A stretch of 64,000 nt of DNA, taken from positions 124,001 through 188,000 of the forward strand of contig NZ_JAUOTP010000010.1 of NCBI RefSeq assembly GCF_030546695.1. Direction: 5' to 3'. The notes under the pieces were generated by a model, which did no database searches, was not told the DNA's origin, and was given only the letters and a program-made list of their open reading frames with translations. The stretch is from Sphingomonas natans. GTDB lineage: Bacteria; Pseudomonadota; Alphaproteobacteria; Sphingomonadales; Sphingomonadaceae. This document shows, in pieces, positions 52,096 through 63,936 of this stretch (position 1 is its first letter; each line of letters opens with the position of its first letter). A program made the position numbers and the translations under genes.

Positions 52096-55000
52096 ATGTC
52101 ACGCTTCTTCATCAATCGGCCGATCTTTGCGATCGTGATCGCGATCGTGCTGATGCTGGTCGGCACGATCGCCATCACCCAGCTGCCGATCTCGCAATAT
52201 CCGGCGATCGCGCCGCCGCAGATCGCGATCAACGCGACCTATCCGGGCGCCGATGCGCAGACGCTGGAGAACACGACCACGCAGGTCATCGAGCAGCAGC
52301 TGAAGGGCATCGACAACCTTCGCTATTTCTCGTCGAACTCGAGCTCGGCCGGCACCGTCACGATCACGCTGACCTTCGAGCAGGGCACCAACGCCGACAT
52401 CGCGCAGGTCCAGGTCCAGAACAAGCTGCAGGCGGCGACCCCGCTGCTGCCGCAAGAAGTGCAGCAGCAGGGCATCCGCGTCGTCAAGGCGACGCAGAAC
52501 TTCCTGATCTTCATCGGCCTCTATTCCGATAATCCCAAGCTGCATGATGCGGACGATCTGAGCGATCTCGTCGTCTCGAAGATCCAGGATCCGGTCAGCC
52601 GCATCAGCGGCGTCGGCGACACGCAGGTGTTCGGCAGCCAATATGCGATGCGCATCTGGGTCGACCCCCTGAAGCTGCAGACCTACAGCCTGACGATGAC
52701 CGACGTCTCCGCGGCGGTGACCGCGCAGAACGCACAGGTCTCGGCCGGACAGCTCGGACAGGCGCCCGCGCCCGCCTCGCAGATGCTGAACGCGACCGTG
52801 ACCGTCTCGTCGCGCCTGCAGACGGCCGAGGAGTTCGGCGCGGTTCGGCTCAAGACCAATCCCGACGGCTCGGTCGTGCGGATCCGCGACGTGGCGCGCG
52901 TCCATATCGGCGCGGAGACGTTCGGCTTCGAAGGCAAGTGGAACGGGTTGCCCGCCTCGGGCATCGCGATCAAGCCGGCCGCCGGCGCCAACGCCCTCAA
53001 TACGGTCGAGCTCGTCAAGACGCGCGTCAACGAGATCGCCAAGCAATTCCCGTCCGACGTCCACGTCATCTACCCGTACGACACGACGCCGTTCGTGCGG
53101 CTGTCGATCAAGCAGGTCGTGGAGACGTTGGTCGAGGCGGTCGTGCTCGTGTTCCTCGTCATGTTCCTGTTCCTGCAGAACTGGCGCGCGACGCTCATTC
53201 CGACGATCGCGGTGCCTGTCGTGCTGCTCGGCACCTTCGCGATCCTCGAGGTCGCCGGCTATTCGATCAACGTCCTGACCCTGTTCGGCATGGTGCTGGC
53301 GATCGGCCTGCTCGTCGACGATGCGATCGTCGTCGTCGAGAATGTCGAGCGGCTGATCGTGACCGAGCATCTGAGCCCGCGCGACGCGGCGATCAAATCG
53401 ATGGACGAGATCACCGGCGCGCTCGTGGGCATCGCGCTCGTCCTGTCGGCCGTGTTCCTGCCGATGGCTTTCTTCGGTGGATCGACCGGCGTCATCTATC
53501 GCCAGTTCTCAATCACGATCGTCTCGGCGATGGCGCTGTCGGTGATGGTCGCCTTGATCCTGACGCCCGCGCTCGCGTCGCTGATCCTGAAACCGCACGA
53601 TCCGGACAAGAAGGAGAGCAAGGGTCTGCTCGCCCGCTTCTTCAACGGCTTCAATTATTATTTCGATCGCGGCCAGCAGAAGTACGAAAACGGCGTCCGC
53701 TCGACCGCGTCGCGCTGGGCCCGTTCGCTGATCGCTTATACGCTGATCGTCATCGGCATGGCATTCCTGTTCACCCGCCTGCCGACGGGCTTCCTGCCCG
53801 ACGAGGATCAGGGCGTCGCGATCGCGCTCGCCCAGCTTCCCGCCGGCGCGACCAAGGCGCGCACCGATGCGGCGCTCGCCCATGCGCGCGACCATTTCCT
53901 GAAGACCGAATCCGCCGCCATCCAGGGCGTCTATACGATCAGCGGCTTCTCCTTCTCGGGCCAGGGCCAGAATGCGGGCATCATCTTCATCCCGCTCAAG
54001 AATTGGGAAGAGCGCAAGGGCGCGCAGAACCGCGCGCAGGCGATCGTCGGCCGCGCGATGGGCACGTTCTCGCAATGGCATGACGGGCTGATCTTCGCGC
54101 TGATCCCGCCTGCCGTGCAGGAATTGGGCAACGCGACCGGCTTCGATCTCCAGCTCGTCGACGAGGCCGGCATCGGCCATGAGAAGCTGCTCGCGGCGCG
54201 CAACCAGCTGCTGGGCATGGCGTCGCAGGATCCCCGCGTCGCCGGTGTTCGTCCCAACGATCTGGAGGATGCGCCGCAGCTCAAGATCGATGTCGATCAG
54301 GACAAGGCGGCCGCGCTCGGCCTCTCGATCGCCGACGTGAACAGCACGATCTCGACCGCGTGGGGCGGCAGCTACATCAACGACTTCATCGATCGCGGCC
54401 GCGTGAAGCGCGTCTACGTCCAGGCCGACGCGCCCTATCGCATGAAGCCCGAGGATCTCGCCAACTTCTACGTGCGCGGCACGAATGGCCAGATGGCGCC
54501 CTATTCGGCCTTCTCGACGGTCAGCTGGTCGAACGCGCCGGTCGCGCTGACCCGTTATAACGGCCAGCCCTCGATGGAATTGCTCGGCACCCCCGCCCCC
54601 GGCGGCAGTTCGGGCGTGGCGCTGAAGGCGATGGAAGAGATGCAGGCCAAGCTGCCTGCGGGAACCGGCCTCGAATGGACCGGCCTGTCCTATGAAGAAC
54701 AGCTCTCCGGCGGCCAGGCGCCCTCGCTCTACGCCCTGTCCCTCGTGGTCGTGTTCCTCTGCCTCGCGGCGCTCTACGAGAGCTGGTCGGTGCCGATCGC
54801 GGTGATGCTGGTCGTGCCGCTCGGCGTGGTCGGCGCGCTGTTCGCGGCGTGGATCACGGGGCTCAACAACGACATCTATCTGCAGGTCGGCCTGATCACG
54901 ACGATCGGCGTCTCGGCGAAGAACGCGATCCTGATCATCGAATTCGCCGAGGAACGGGTGCGCGAAGGCATGAATGCGTTCGATGCGGCGGTGGCGGCGG

Positions 55001-55260
55001 CCAAGCTTCGTCTGCGGCCGATCCTGATGACCAGTCTCGCCTTCATCTTCGGCGTGTTCCCGCTCGCGATCGCCACGGGCGCGGGCGCGGGCGGGCAGAA
55101 CGCCATCGGCCGCGCGGTCGTCGGCGGCATGCTCTCGGCGACGGTCCTCGCCATCTTCTTCGTGCCGATGTTCTTCGTCGTCGTCAGCCGCCTGTTCGGC
55201 CACGGCCAAGGGAAGACCAAGCCCGATCAGGGGCACCAGCCCGCGGAGCAGGAGGCATGA
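52096..55260 (+). CDS. RND efflux inner-membrane transporter
   Basis: The 1054-residue AcrB/MexB-type pump of the HAE1 group has N-terminal [19 protein letters not shown], 12 predicted helices and the proton-relay aspartates in [12 protein letters not shown] (about 408-409). The essential lysine lies in [13 protein letters not shown]. The porter domain motifs [20 protein letters not shown] and [17 protein letters not shown] are normal. It starts 12 bp after acrA. Broad multidrug efflux is the usual role. Confidence 0.96.
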   Translation: MSRFFINRPIFAIVIAIVLMLVGTIAITQLPISQYPAIAPPQIAINATYPGADAQTLENTTTQVIEQQLKGIDNLRYFSSNSSSAGTVTITLTFEQGTNADIAQVQVQNKLQAATPLLPQEVQQQGIRVVKATQNFLIFIGLYSDNPKLHDADDLSDLVVSKIQDPVSRISGVGDTQVFGSQYAMRIWVDPLKLQTYSLTMTDVSAAVTAQNAQVSAGQLGQAPAPASQMLNATVTVSSRLQTAEEFGAVRLKTNPDGSVVRIRDVARVHIGAETFGFEGKWNGLPASGIAIKPAAGANALNTVELVKTRVNEIAKQFPSDVHVIYPYDTTPFVRLSIKQVVETLVEAVVLVFLVMFLFLQNWRATLIPTIAVPVVLLGTFAILEVAGYSINVLTLFGMVLAIGLLVDDAIVVVENVERLIVTEHLSPRDAAIKSMDEITGALVGIALVLSAVFLPMAFFGGSTGVIYRQFSITIVSAMALSVMVALILTPALASLILKPHDPDKKESKGLLARFFNGFNYYFDRGQQKYENGVRSTASRWARSLIAYTLIVIGMAFLFTRLPTGFLPDEDQGVAIALAQLPAGATKARTDAALAHARDHFLKTESAAIQGVYTISGFSFSGQGQNAGIIFIPLKNWEERKGAQNRAQAIVGRAMGTFSQWHDGLIFALIPPAVQELGNATGFDLQLVDEAGIGHEKLLAARNQLLGMASQDPRVAGVRPNDLEDAPQLKIDVDQDKAAALGLSIADVNSTISTAWGGSYINDFIDRGRVKRVYVQADAPYRMKPEDLANFYVRGTNGQMAPYSAFSTVSWSNAPVALTRYNGQPSMELLGTPAPGGSSGVALKAMEEMQAKLPAGTGLEWTGLSYEEQLSGGQAPSLYALSLVVVFLCLAALYESWSVPIAVMLVVPLGVVGALFAAWITGLNNDIYLQVGLITTIGVSAKNAILIIEFAEERVREGMNAFDAAVAAAKLRLRPILMTSLAFIFGVFPLAIATGAGAGGQNAIGRAVVGGMLSATVLAIFFVPMFFVVVSRLFGHGQGKTKPDQGHQPAEQEA

Positions 55261-55262
55261 TG

Positions 55263-56747
55263 ATGCGCACCCGCTCGCTCGCTTTCCTGCCGCTGATCGC
55301 GCTCGCCGGCTGCGACATGGCGCCCAAGCATGTGCGCCCGGCCGGCGACGTGCCGACGACGCTGCCGCAGGGCGGCGTCTACAGGCCGGCGTCCCCTGCC
55401 GCGGCCGACCCGACCACCATCGCCTGGCGCGATTTCTTCACCGACGACAGCCTGCGCCAGGTGATCGCGCTCGGCCTGGAGAATAATCGCGACCTGCGCA
55501 TCGCCGCGGGCAACGTGCTCCAGGCGCGCGCGCAATATCGCGTGCAGCGCGCCGATCTGCTGCCGACGTTGAACGGCACCGCATCCGCGACCTTCACGAA
55601 CAGCCCGCTCGGCCTTTCGGGCACGGGGACGGGAACCGGTACGGGCACGGGAACCGGGACCGGCACGGGGACGGGCGTGAGCACCGGTGCTGCCGGGGGT
55701 GCGACCACCAGCACGGATACGATCAAGATCTACCAGGCCAATATCGGGCTGTCCGCGTTCGAGATCGATCTGTTCGGCCGCGTCCGCAATCTGACGAAGG
55801 CGGCGCTCGAGCAATATCTCGCGACCGAGGAAGGTCAGCGCTCGACCCGGATCACGCTGATCGGCGAGATCGCGACGGCCTATGTGACGCTCGCGGCCGA
55901 TCAGGAACGGCTGGCCGTCGCGCACGAGACGCTGAAGAGCTTCGAGGAGTCGCTGCGACTGACCCGCGCGCAATTCCGGATCGGCATCGCCTCCGAACTG
56001 GAAGCGCGGCAGTCCGAGACCAATTACGAAGGCGCCAAGAACGACGCCGCCGCGCTCGACGCGCAGATCGCGCAGGACCAGAATGCGCTGAACCTGCTCG
56101 TCGGCACGACGGTGCCCGCCGAATTGCTGCCCCGCGAGCTCGGCGACAAGGCGCTGACGATCAGGGATCTGCCGGCGGGGCTGAGTTCGGAAGTGCTCCA
56201 GCGCCGGCCCGACGTGCTACAGGCCGAGCACCAGCTGATGGCGCAGAATGCCAATATCGGCGCGGCGCGCGCCGCCTTCTTCCCGCAGATCTCGTTGACC
56301 GCGACGTTCGGCACGATCAGCACGGCACTGTCCGGCCTGTTCGCGAGCGGATCGGACGCGTGGACGGTCGCGCCATCGGCGGTGCTGCCGATCTTCGACT
56401 TCGGCCGCAACCAGAACAATCTGCGCTACGCCAAGGCCAGCCGCGACGTCGCGGTCGCCACCTATGAGCGGACGTTGCAGACCGCATTCCGCGAAGTCGC
56501 GGACGCTTTGGCGCAGCGCAGCACGATCGATGCGCAGATCGGCGCGCGCGAACGGCGGGCCAATGCGGCGGCCGTCGCCGCTCGACTCGCCGATGCGCGC
56601 TATCGCGCCGGGGTTGATTCCTTCCTGACCTCGCTGGACGCGCAGCGCACGTCCTATGCCGCAAATCTGGATCTCACTCAGACGCGACTGACCCGCGCGA
56701 CTAATTTGGTGACGCTCTACCGGACGCTCGGCGGTGGATTGAACTAA
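55263..56747 (+). CDS. Efflux outer-membrane channel lipoprotein with (GT)9 insert
   Basis: The 494-residue OprM/NodT-type channel has a lipobox signal (RTRSLAFLPLIALAGC). The family motifs are WRDFFTDDSLRQVIALGLENN, DLFGRVRNLTKAALEQYLATEEG and RRPDVLQAEHQLMAQNANIG. Three consecutive ATGs follow the AcrB stop; the third (55263) has GGAGG at 7 nt and is preferred, while the first overlaps the stop as ATGA. Residues about 120-138 are a (Gly-Thr) low-complexity run within the first extracellular loop. The likely partners are the preceding adaptor and pump. Confidence 0.92.
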   Translation: MRTRSLAFLPLIALAGCDMAPKHVRPAGDVPTTLPQGGVYRPASPAAADPTTIAWRDFFTDDSLRQVIALGLENNRDLRIAAGNVLQARAQYRVQRADLLPTLNGTASATFTNSPLGLSGTGTGTGTGTGTGTGTGTGVSTGAAGGATTSTDTIKIYQANIGLSAFEIDLFGRVRNLTKAALEQYLATEEGQRSTRITLIGEIATAYVTLAADQERLAVAHETLKSFEESLRLTRAQFRIGIASELEARQSETNYEGAKNDAAALDAQIAQDQNALNLLVGTTVPAELLPRELGDKALTIRDLPAGLSSEVLQRRPDVLQAEHQLMAQNANIGAARAAFFPQISLTATFGTISTALSGLFASGSDAWTVAPSAVLPIFDFGRNQNNLRYAKASRDVAVATYERTLQTAFREVADALAQRSTIDAQIGARERRANAAAVAARLADARYRAGVDSFLTSLDAQRTSYAANLDLTQTRLTRATNLVTLYRTLGGGLN

Positions 56748-56799
56748 CTGCTTGCAGAAGGGCGCGACTCGGATACCTTCTCCGTGAATGGAGAGGCAC

Positions 56800-57087
56800 A
56801 TGTCGATAACCTTCGATTCTGCTACCGAAAGTCCGCAAGACACCGCCGACAAGAGTGTCGTTATCCTGCAAAGCCTCATCTGTCTTCTTCGCGAGCGCAA
56901 CATATTGTCGCGCGCCGACATCGAAGAACTTTGCGAGAAGGTGCAGGCCCGCGCGGAGCGGCGGGAAGCGGCCGATCCGCTGCCCTGTTGCGACAAGGAA
57001 GCCAGCCAGGCCGCGACGATCGTCTCCAGCCTGTCCGACTATCTGGGCCGGCGCTACGGCGGAAAGCATCGCCACCGTTCCCTGTAA
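56800..57087 (+). CDS. Hypothetical 95-residue protein
   Basis: The protein starts MSITFDSATESPQDTADKS and is mostly helical (VVILQSLICLLRERNILSRADIEELCEKV). It has two cysteines (DPLPCCDKE) and a basic tail (GGKHRHRSL). I do not recognise it. The ATG at 56800 has GGAG at 6 nt; an ATG at 56788 has none. It is a single gene between the efflux operon and convergent serB. Confidence 0.65.
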   Translation: MSITFDSATESPQDTADKSVVILQSLICLLRERNILSRADIEELCEKVQARAERREAADPLPCCDKEASQAATIVSSLSDYLGRRYGGKHRHRSL

Positions 57088-57116
57088 GGCCAAGTGAGGC
57101 CCGGCCCGCGGCTCTC

Positions 57117-58001
57117 CTATTCGACCCACTGCGCGCGCGTATAGCCTTGCGCCCATAGCAACGCCGACAGATCACCGACTTCGATGCGCGCTCCTGCGGC
57201 GGCCGCGGTCTTGGGTTTGGCACGAAAAGCGACGCCGAGACCCGCCGCCTGAATCATCGGAATATCGTTGGCGCCATCTCCGACCGCCAGCACCTCGGCG
57301 GTATTGATCCCCAACGCTTCCGCCTCGGCCAGCAGCGTCCGGCGCTTGGTCTCCGCCCCCACGATCGGCCGCGCGACCCGCCCGGCGAGCTTTCCGTCGG
57401 CAATCTCCAGCACGTTGGAGAGCGCGCGATCGAAGCCGATCTCCGCCGCGACGCGATCCGCGAACACGGTGAAGCCGCCCGAGACGAGCACGCACCGCGC
57501 CCCGTTGGCGCGCATCGTTCGGATCAGGGGAATGGCGCCCGGCATCAGCCGCACGCGCTCCTCGTAACAGCGATCGATCATCTCGGCGCCCAGCCCCGCC
57601 AACAGGGCGACGCGCGCGTCGAGCGCCGCCTCGAAATCCAGCTCGCCGCGCATCGCCCGTTCGGTGACCTCGGCGATCTCGGCCTTGATCCCCGCATAAT
57701 CGGCGAGCTCGTCGATGCACTCGATCGTGATCATCGTCGAATCCATGTCGGCGACGAGCAGTTTCTTGGCACGACCGGCGGCGGGCTGGACGACCACGTC
57801 GGCGCCCCCAATCAGGCCTTCGAGCACGGCGCGCGCGGCGCCGGCATCGATGCGCGCGACGGGCAGATCGACCGCGAAGCCCTCGTCCAGCCAGCGCGGC
57901 TCGCCGGCGACGCCGCCCGCGCCGCCGATCGCCAGCGCTGCCTTGTCCAGATCCTGGAGGCCCAGCCTGCCTTCCGGTGCTATCAACGTCGCGATGAGCA
58001 A
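57117..58001 (-). CDS. serB: Phosphoserine phosphatase, TTG start proposed
   Basis: SerB makes serine from phosphoserine in the last step of its synthesis. The 294-residue HAD-family enzyme has the nucleophile in [18 protein letters not shown] (about 85), a later [14 protein letters not shown] and [23 protein letters not shown]. An N-terminal ACT-like extension precedes it. The open frame starts further upstream, but relatives begin with (M)xIATLIA, so the TTG at 58001 ([11 protein letters not shown]) is proposed. It overlaps the first codons of divergent miaA by 8 bp. The enzyme call is firm; the start codon is not. Confidence 0.92.
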   Translation of the reverse strand: MLIATLIAPEGRLGLQDLDKAALAIGGAGGVAGEPRWLDEGFAVDLPVARIDAGAARAVLEGLIGGADVVVQPAAGRAKKLLVADMDSTMITIECIDELADYAGIKAEIAEVTERAMRGELDFEAALDARVALLAGLGAEMIDRCYEERVRLMPGAIPLIRTMRANGARCVLVSGGFTVFADRVAAEIGFDRALSNVLEIADGKLAGRVARPIVGAETKRRTLLAEAEALGINTAEVLAVGDGANDIPMIQAAGLGVAFRAKPKTAAAAGARIEVGDLSALLWAQGYTRAQWVE

Positions 58002-58887
58002 GCCCGACCCTTCCGATCTTCCGCGGGTGGCGCTCATCGCAGGACCGACGGCGAGCGGCAAGTCGGCGATCGCGCTCGATTTGGCCGAGGCGGAGCAAGG
58101 CACGATCATCAATGCCGATGCGAGCCAGGTCTATCGCGACCTGCGCATCCTGACGGCGCGGCCGAGCGAAGAGGACGAAGCCCGCGCGCCGCACCTGCTG
58201 TACGGTTATCGCGACGGGGCTCATGCCTGCTCGGCAGCGGACTGGGCGGCGGACGCGCGCGCGGCGATCGATGCGGTGCTGGCCGAAGGCCGCCTGCCGA
58301 TCCTCGTCGGCGGCACCGGCCTCTATCTGCGCACGCTACTCGACGGGATCGCGCCGATCCCCGCGGTCGATCCCGCGATCCGCGATGCGGTGCGCGCGAT
58401 GGATGCCGCCACCGCCCATTTTTGCCTGTCGCGCGAGGATCCGGCGGCCGCGGCACGGCTCGGCCCGGCCGATACCGCGCGCAACCAGCGCGCGCTGGAG
58501 GTGATCCGCAGCACCGGTCGATCGATCCTGTCGTGGCGGGCCGAACGCGAGGGCGGGATCGGCGCCACCATTCGCGCGGAGGTCCGGATCGTCGATCCGC
58601 CCACGGCCGATCTGTATGCTCGCTGCGATGCACGGGTCGAATCGATGGTCCTCGGCGGCGCGCTGGACGAGGTCGCGGGCTTGATGGCGCGGCGCCTGCC
58701 CGCCGACCTGCCCGTCATGCGCGCGATCGGCGTTGCACCCTTTGTCGCTTATCTGGGGGGGCTGCAGATGCTCGACGAGGCGAAAGCCGCGGTTGCGCAG
58801 GCGACGCGGCAATATGCCAAACGCCAGCGAACCTGGTTTCGAAATCAACGACTTGTTAACCAAGCATTCGACGTCGCCGCGTCGTGA
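57994..58887 (+). CDS. miaA: tRNA dimethylallyltransferase
   Basis: MiaA isopentenylates A37 in tRNAs that read UNN codons. The 297-residue protein has the P-loop in [15 protein letters not shown] (about residue 14-27), then [26 protein letters not shown] and the tRNA-contacting [14 protein letters not shown] near the end. The start is MSKPDPSD at 57994. The upstream in-frame extension runs antisense through serB and is rejected. It is divergent from serB with overlapping starts. Confidence 0.96.
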   Translation: MSKPDPSDLPRVALIAGPTASGKSAIALDLAEAEQGTIINADASQVYRDLRILTARPSEEDEARAPHLLYGYRDGAHACSAADWAADARAAIDAVLAEGRLPILVGGTGLYLRTLLDGIAPIPAVDPAIRDAVRAMDAATAHFCLSREDPAAAARLGPADTARNQRALEVIRSTGRSILSWRAEREGGIGATIRAEVRIVDPPTADLYARCDARVESMVLGGALDEVAGLMARRLPADLPVMRAIGVAPFVAYLGGLQMLDEAKAAVAQATRQYAKRQRTWFRNQRLVNQAFDVAAS

Positions 58888-59046
58888 CGATCCGTTAACG
58901 GATTCGGGGTAAGCCGAAACGGCGCTAAAAAGCCGATTGCAAACAGGTGTAACGGGCTCGCCGCGATCGTTGCGGACCCGAAGCAACCGGCGTAGCTAAC
59001 GCATCGTAAATAGCCACGGCAGGATTGCCGACCGGAGACATCGACC

Positions 59047-60132
59047 ATGCGTGCCCGTTTCGCTCTCGCTGCCCTCGCCTGCTCGGCCGGACTGACGATC
59101 GCCATGCCGGCGTCTGCCGCCACCTTCACGTCCGCCCAATATGCGCAGGCCGTGGCCGGCGCGCAGAAGATGCAGGAGCTGAACCTCGTCGTCTTCGGCA
59201 ACGCCGCCTCGACCTCGGAGATCGAAGGCAAGGCGTTCGTCGGCGGCAACCTGTCGCTCGGCGGCAATGTCGGCGCGGGTGCCGATGCCAATCATCAAGG
59301 CTACAAGGTGAATGCGGACGTGGCGACGCTGACCGTCGGCGGCACGGCCAGCGGCGGCATCCACGTCAAGAACGGGATCGGCGTCCCGACCGTGACCGCC
59401 AATGTCGGCGTCAATTCCAGCGACACCTATTTCGACGGAACCACGGGCACGCTGAATGCGGGCGGCACGATCAGCGGGCTCAACAATACCGGCACGGGCA
59501 ATGCCAATGTCGCGGGCCTCAAGACCTCGATCGACAATCAGACGTCGACGCTGATGAGCAACATGTCGACGCTGTCGCAGATCCTGGCGAGCTATACCGC
59601 GAACACCACGTTCAATGCGTCCGACCAGAACAATCTGAACTTCTCGACCGCATCGAGCGCGAGCCTGCTCGTCGCCAGCATCGACGGTTCGAAGCTGGCC
59701 AGCGGCACCCTGTTCCTGCCGACGCTCGCCGCCGGCCAGATCCTCGTCGTCAACGTCAGCGGCAACGGGCTGACGATGGGCGCCAATCCGGGCGGCGCGG
59801 GCAATGCCGACAACCAGAATGTCATCTGGAACTTCACCGGCACCGGCACGATGACCTTCAACAACTGGAACGGATCGATCCTCGCGACCGGCGCGACCGT
59901 GAAGAATAACAGTCAGTTGAACGGAACGGTCGTCGCCAGCGTGTTCGACGGCCATGGCGAGGTGCATCTCGGCACATTCTCGGGATCGCTGCAGACGCTG
60001 GTACCCGCGGCTTTCTCGGTCTCCGCCGTGCCGGAGACGGCGACGTGGATGATGATGATCCTCGGCTTCGGCGCGGTCGGCGCCGCGCTCCGCGGACAAC
60101 GCCGCCGCGCGGGACAGCTTCCGACGCGTTGA
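59047..60132 (+). CDS. Choice-of-anchor A protein with PEPxxWA-CTERM-like tail
   Basis: The 361-residue secreted protein has a signal peptide (MRARFALAALACSAGLTIAMPASA) and a choice-of-anchor A domain at about 30-320 (AQKMQELNLVVFGNA, VGGNLSLGGNVGAGAD). The tail is VPETATWMMMILGFGAVGAAL with basic RRRAGQL. That PETATW-plus-helix-plus-Arg pattern resembles the exosortase sorting signal of sphingomonad PEPxxWA proteins. The product is likely cell-surface or extracellular matrix. The Asn/Thr/Gly-rich body fits an exported repeat protein. No exosortase gene is in the window. Confidence 0.87.
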   Translation: MRARFALAALACSAGLTIAMPASAATFTSAQYAQAVAGAQKMQELNLVVFGNAASTSEIEGKAFVGGNLSLGGNVGAGADANHQGYKVNADVATLTVGGTASGGIHVKNGIGVPTVTANVGVNSSDTYFDGTTGTLNAGGTISGLNNTGTGNANVAGLKTSIDNQTSTLMSNMSTLSQILASYTANTTFNASDQNNLNFSTASSASLLVASIDGSKLASGTLFLPTLAAGQILVVNVSGNGLTMGANPGGAGNADNQNVIWNFTGTGTMTFNNWNGSILATGATVKNNSQLNGTVVASVFDGHGEVHLGTFSGSLQTLVPAAFSVSAVPETATWMMMILGFGAVGAALRGQRRRAGQLPTR

Positions 60133-60156
60133 CGCCGTCCAATTTGGCACCTGAAC

Positions 60157-60188
60157 GGCCGCTCTCCCGCCCGGAGAGCGGCCTTTTT
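60157..60188 (+). terminator. Rho-independent terminator
   Basis: GGCCGCTCTCC pairs with GGAGAGCGGCC (11 bp) around a 5-base loop, then TTTTT. It ends the PEP-CTERM gene. Confidence 0.93.
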
Positions 60189-60265
60189 ATTATGTCCAAA
60201 GCGTCCGTTACGCATCAAAATATCTTGATCAAGGCAAGCAGAGTAATTTTATTGCCGGTCAGGGT

Positions 60266-60294
60266 TTGACAGCGCAACTTTCGCCGCCTAGTGG
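60266..60294 (+). promoter_or_regulatory. Promoter of ilvB
   Basis: TTGACA (60266-60271) and TAGTGG (60289-60294) are 17 bp apart, about 35 bp before the ilvB ATG (60329). A 10-bp palindrome CTTGATCAAG at 60224-60233 lies upstream and may be an operator. The short leader leaves no room for a long attenuator. Confidence 0.55.
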
Positions 60295-60328
60295 CACCTC
60301 TCCTCCTGCCACACGGATTCGGAAAGCC

Positions 60329-62071
60329 ATGACGAGCGAGCGCAGCGGCGCGGACATATTGATCGAAACGCTGACCGAGCTCGGCGTCGAGGTCGTGTTC
60401 GGTTATCCGGGCGGCGCCGTCCTCCCGATCTACGATGCGCTCTTCAAGCAGGACAAGATCCGCCACATCCTCGTCCGCCAGGAAGGCGGCGCGGCGCATG
60501 CGGCCGAGGGCTATGCGCGCTCGAGCGGCAAGATCGGCGTCGTGCTCGTCACCTCGGGCCCTGGCGCCACCAATGCCGTCACCGGCATCACCGATGCGCT
60601 GATGGATTCGATCCCGATGCTCGTGATCACGGGCCAGGTCGGCACGTCGCTGATCGGATCGGACGCATTCCAGGAATGCGACACGGTCGGCATCACGCGC
60701 CACTGCACCAAGCACAATTATCTGGTGAAGGACCCGGCCGAGCTGGAAGGCACGATCCGCGAGGCCTTCCACATCGCAACCTCGGGACGCCCGGGCCCGG
60801 TGCTGATCGATCTGCCCAAGGACGTGCAGGTCGCGCAGGCCAGATCGAAGCCGATGCCGGTCCATCCCGGCTATCGTCCGCAGACCGAGCCCGATCCGAA
60901 GCTGATCGAGACGGCGGTGGAGATGCTGGCGGCGGCCGAGCGGCCGGTCTTCTATACGGGCGGCGGCATCATCAATTCGGGCCCGGCGGCAAGCGCGGCG
61001 CTGCGCGAACTGCAGGCGCTGACCGGCGCGCCCGTCACCTCGACGCTGATGGGCCTCGGCGCTTATCCCGCGTCCGGCGATGCGTGGCTCGGCATGCTCG
61101 GCATGCACGGCACGTACGAAGCCAATTGGGCGATGAACCAGGCCGATCTGATCGTGAACCTCGGCGCGCGCTTCGACGATCGCGTGACCGGCCGGCTCGA
61201 TGCGTTCGCGCCGAACGCGCGCAAGATCCACATCGATATCGATCGCTCGTCGATCAACAAGATCATCCGCGCCGAGCTCGGTATCGTCGCCGACGTTGGC
61301 CGCGCGATGGAGGCGATGATCGCGCTGTGGAAGCAGCGCGGCCATAAGGCGCAGGATCTCGACAATTGGTTCGGCCGAATCAACGGCTGGCGCGCGCTCA
61401 AGAGCCTCGATTTCCCGAATTCGACGACCGAGATCATGCCGCAGCATGCGATCCGCCGCCTGTGGGAGGCGACCAAGCATCGCGATCCAATCATCACGAC
61501 CGAGGTCGGCCAACACCAGATGTGGTCGGCGCAGCATTTCCACTTCGAACAGCCCAACAAGTGGCTGACGAGCGGCGGTCTCGGCACGATGGGCTATGGC
61601 CTGCCCGCCGCGATCGGCGCGCAGATCGCCAATCCGGATGCGCTGGTCATCGACATTGCCGGCGAAGCCTCGATCCAGATGAACATCCAGGAGCTGGGCA
61701 CGGCGACGCAGTATAATCTGCCGGTCAAGATCTTCATCCTGAACAACGAATATATGGGGATGGTCCGCCAGTGGCAGGACCTGACCTATGCCGGGCGCTA
61801 TTCGCATAGCTATTCGGACGCGCTGCCCGATTTCGTCAAGCTGGCCGAGGCCTATGGCTGGAAGGGAATGCGGATCGAGGATCCGGCGGCCTTGGACGGC
61901 GGCATCGCCGAGATGCTGGCCTATCCGGGGCCGGTGATGGTCGATTGCCGCGTCGCCAAGCTCGCCAACTGCCTGCCGATGATCCCGAGTGGCGCCGCCC
62001 ACACCGACATGATCCTCCAGGCCAACGAGGTCTCGGGCGAGATGGACGACGAGGCGAAGGCGCTCGTTTGA
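60329..62071 (+). CDS. ilvB: Acetolactate synthase large subunit
   Basis: IlvB condenses pyruvate (or 2-oxobutyrate) using thiamine diphosphate, the first step of branched-chain amino acid synthesis. The 580-residue protein starts MTSERSGADILIETLTELGV. It has the activating glutamate in LVRQEGGAAHAAEGYAR and GPGATNAVTGITDAL. The thiamine motif reads GEASIQMNIQE...NNEYMGM, with Glu-Ala in place of canonical Asp-Gly, as I recall for sphingomonads. A TTG at 60266 is part of the promoter, not the start. Confidence 0.96.
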   Translation: MTSERSGADILIETLTELGVEVVFGYPGGAVLPIYDALFKQDKIRHILVRQEGGAAHAAEGYARSSGKIGVVLVTSGPGATNAVTGITDALMDSIPMLVITGQVGTSLIGSDAFQECDTVGITRHCTKHNYLVKDPAELEGTIREAFHIATSGRPGPVLIDLPKDVQVAQARSKPMPVHPGYRPQTEPDPKLIETAVEMLAAAERPVFYTGGGIINSGPAASAALRELQALTGAPVTSTLMGLGAYPASGDAWLGMLGMHGTYEANWAMNQADLIVNLGARFDDRVTGRLDAFAPNARKIHIDIDRSSINKIIRAELGIVADVGRAMEAMIALWKQRGHKAQDLDNWFGRINGWRALKSLDFPNSTTEIMPQHAIRRLWEATKHRDPIITTEVGQHQMWSAQHFHFEQPNKWLTSGGLGTMGYGLPAAIGAQIANPDALVIDIAGEASIQMNIQELGTATQYNLPVKIFILNNEYMGMVRQWQDLTYAGRYSHSYSDALPDFVKLAEAYGWKGMRIEDPAALDGGIAEMLAYPGPVMVDCRVAKLANCLPMIPSGAAHTDMILQANEVSGEMDDEAKALV

Positions 62072-62091
62072 TCTAAAACAAGAACTAGGTT

Positions 62092-62192
62092 CCGCTCATC
62101 CTGAGGAGCCATTGAGCGAAGTCGAAATGGCGTCTCGAAGGATCCTTCGAGACGGGACTTCGCCAAGCTCAGTCCCTCCTCAGAATGAGCGG
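62092..62192. repeat. Palindromic repeat between ilvB and ilvN
   Basis: CCGCTCATCCTGAGGAG on the left is mirrored by CTCCTCAGAATGAGCGG on the right, with an inner GAAGGATCCTTCGAGAC palindrome. It belongs to the CATCCTGA-type group and fills most of the ilvB-ilvN gap. ilvN starts 19 bp after it. Confidence 0.88.
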
Positions 62193-62210
62193 TTAGGACA
62201 TATCAACATC

Positions 62211-63904
<1,694 letters not shown>

Positions 63905-63912
63905 GGCCGTCT

Positions 63913-63936
63913 CCCCGGGGGCTCAGGCTCCCGGGG
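63913..63936 (+). other. GC-rich hairpin after ilvC, no T-run
   Basis: CCCCGGGGGC pairs with GCTCCCGGGG around TCAG (10 bp including one wobble), 8 bp past the ilvC stop. No T-run follows, so it may be a Rho-dependent stop or an mRNA 3' guard. The remaining 64 bases to the window end hold no gene I can see. Confidence 0.5.

Noticed and set aside
60266-60328. TTG-initiated N-terminal extension of IlvB
   Set aside because: The TTG is part of a TTGACA promoter hexamer and the extra 21 residues are not like the family.
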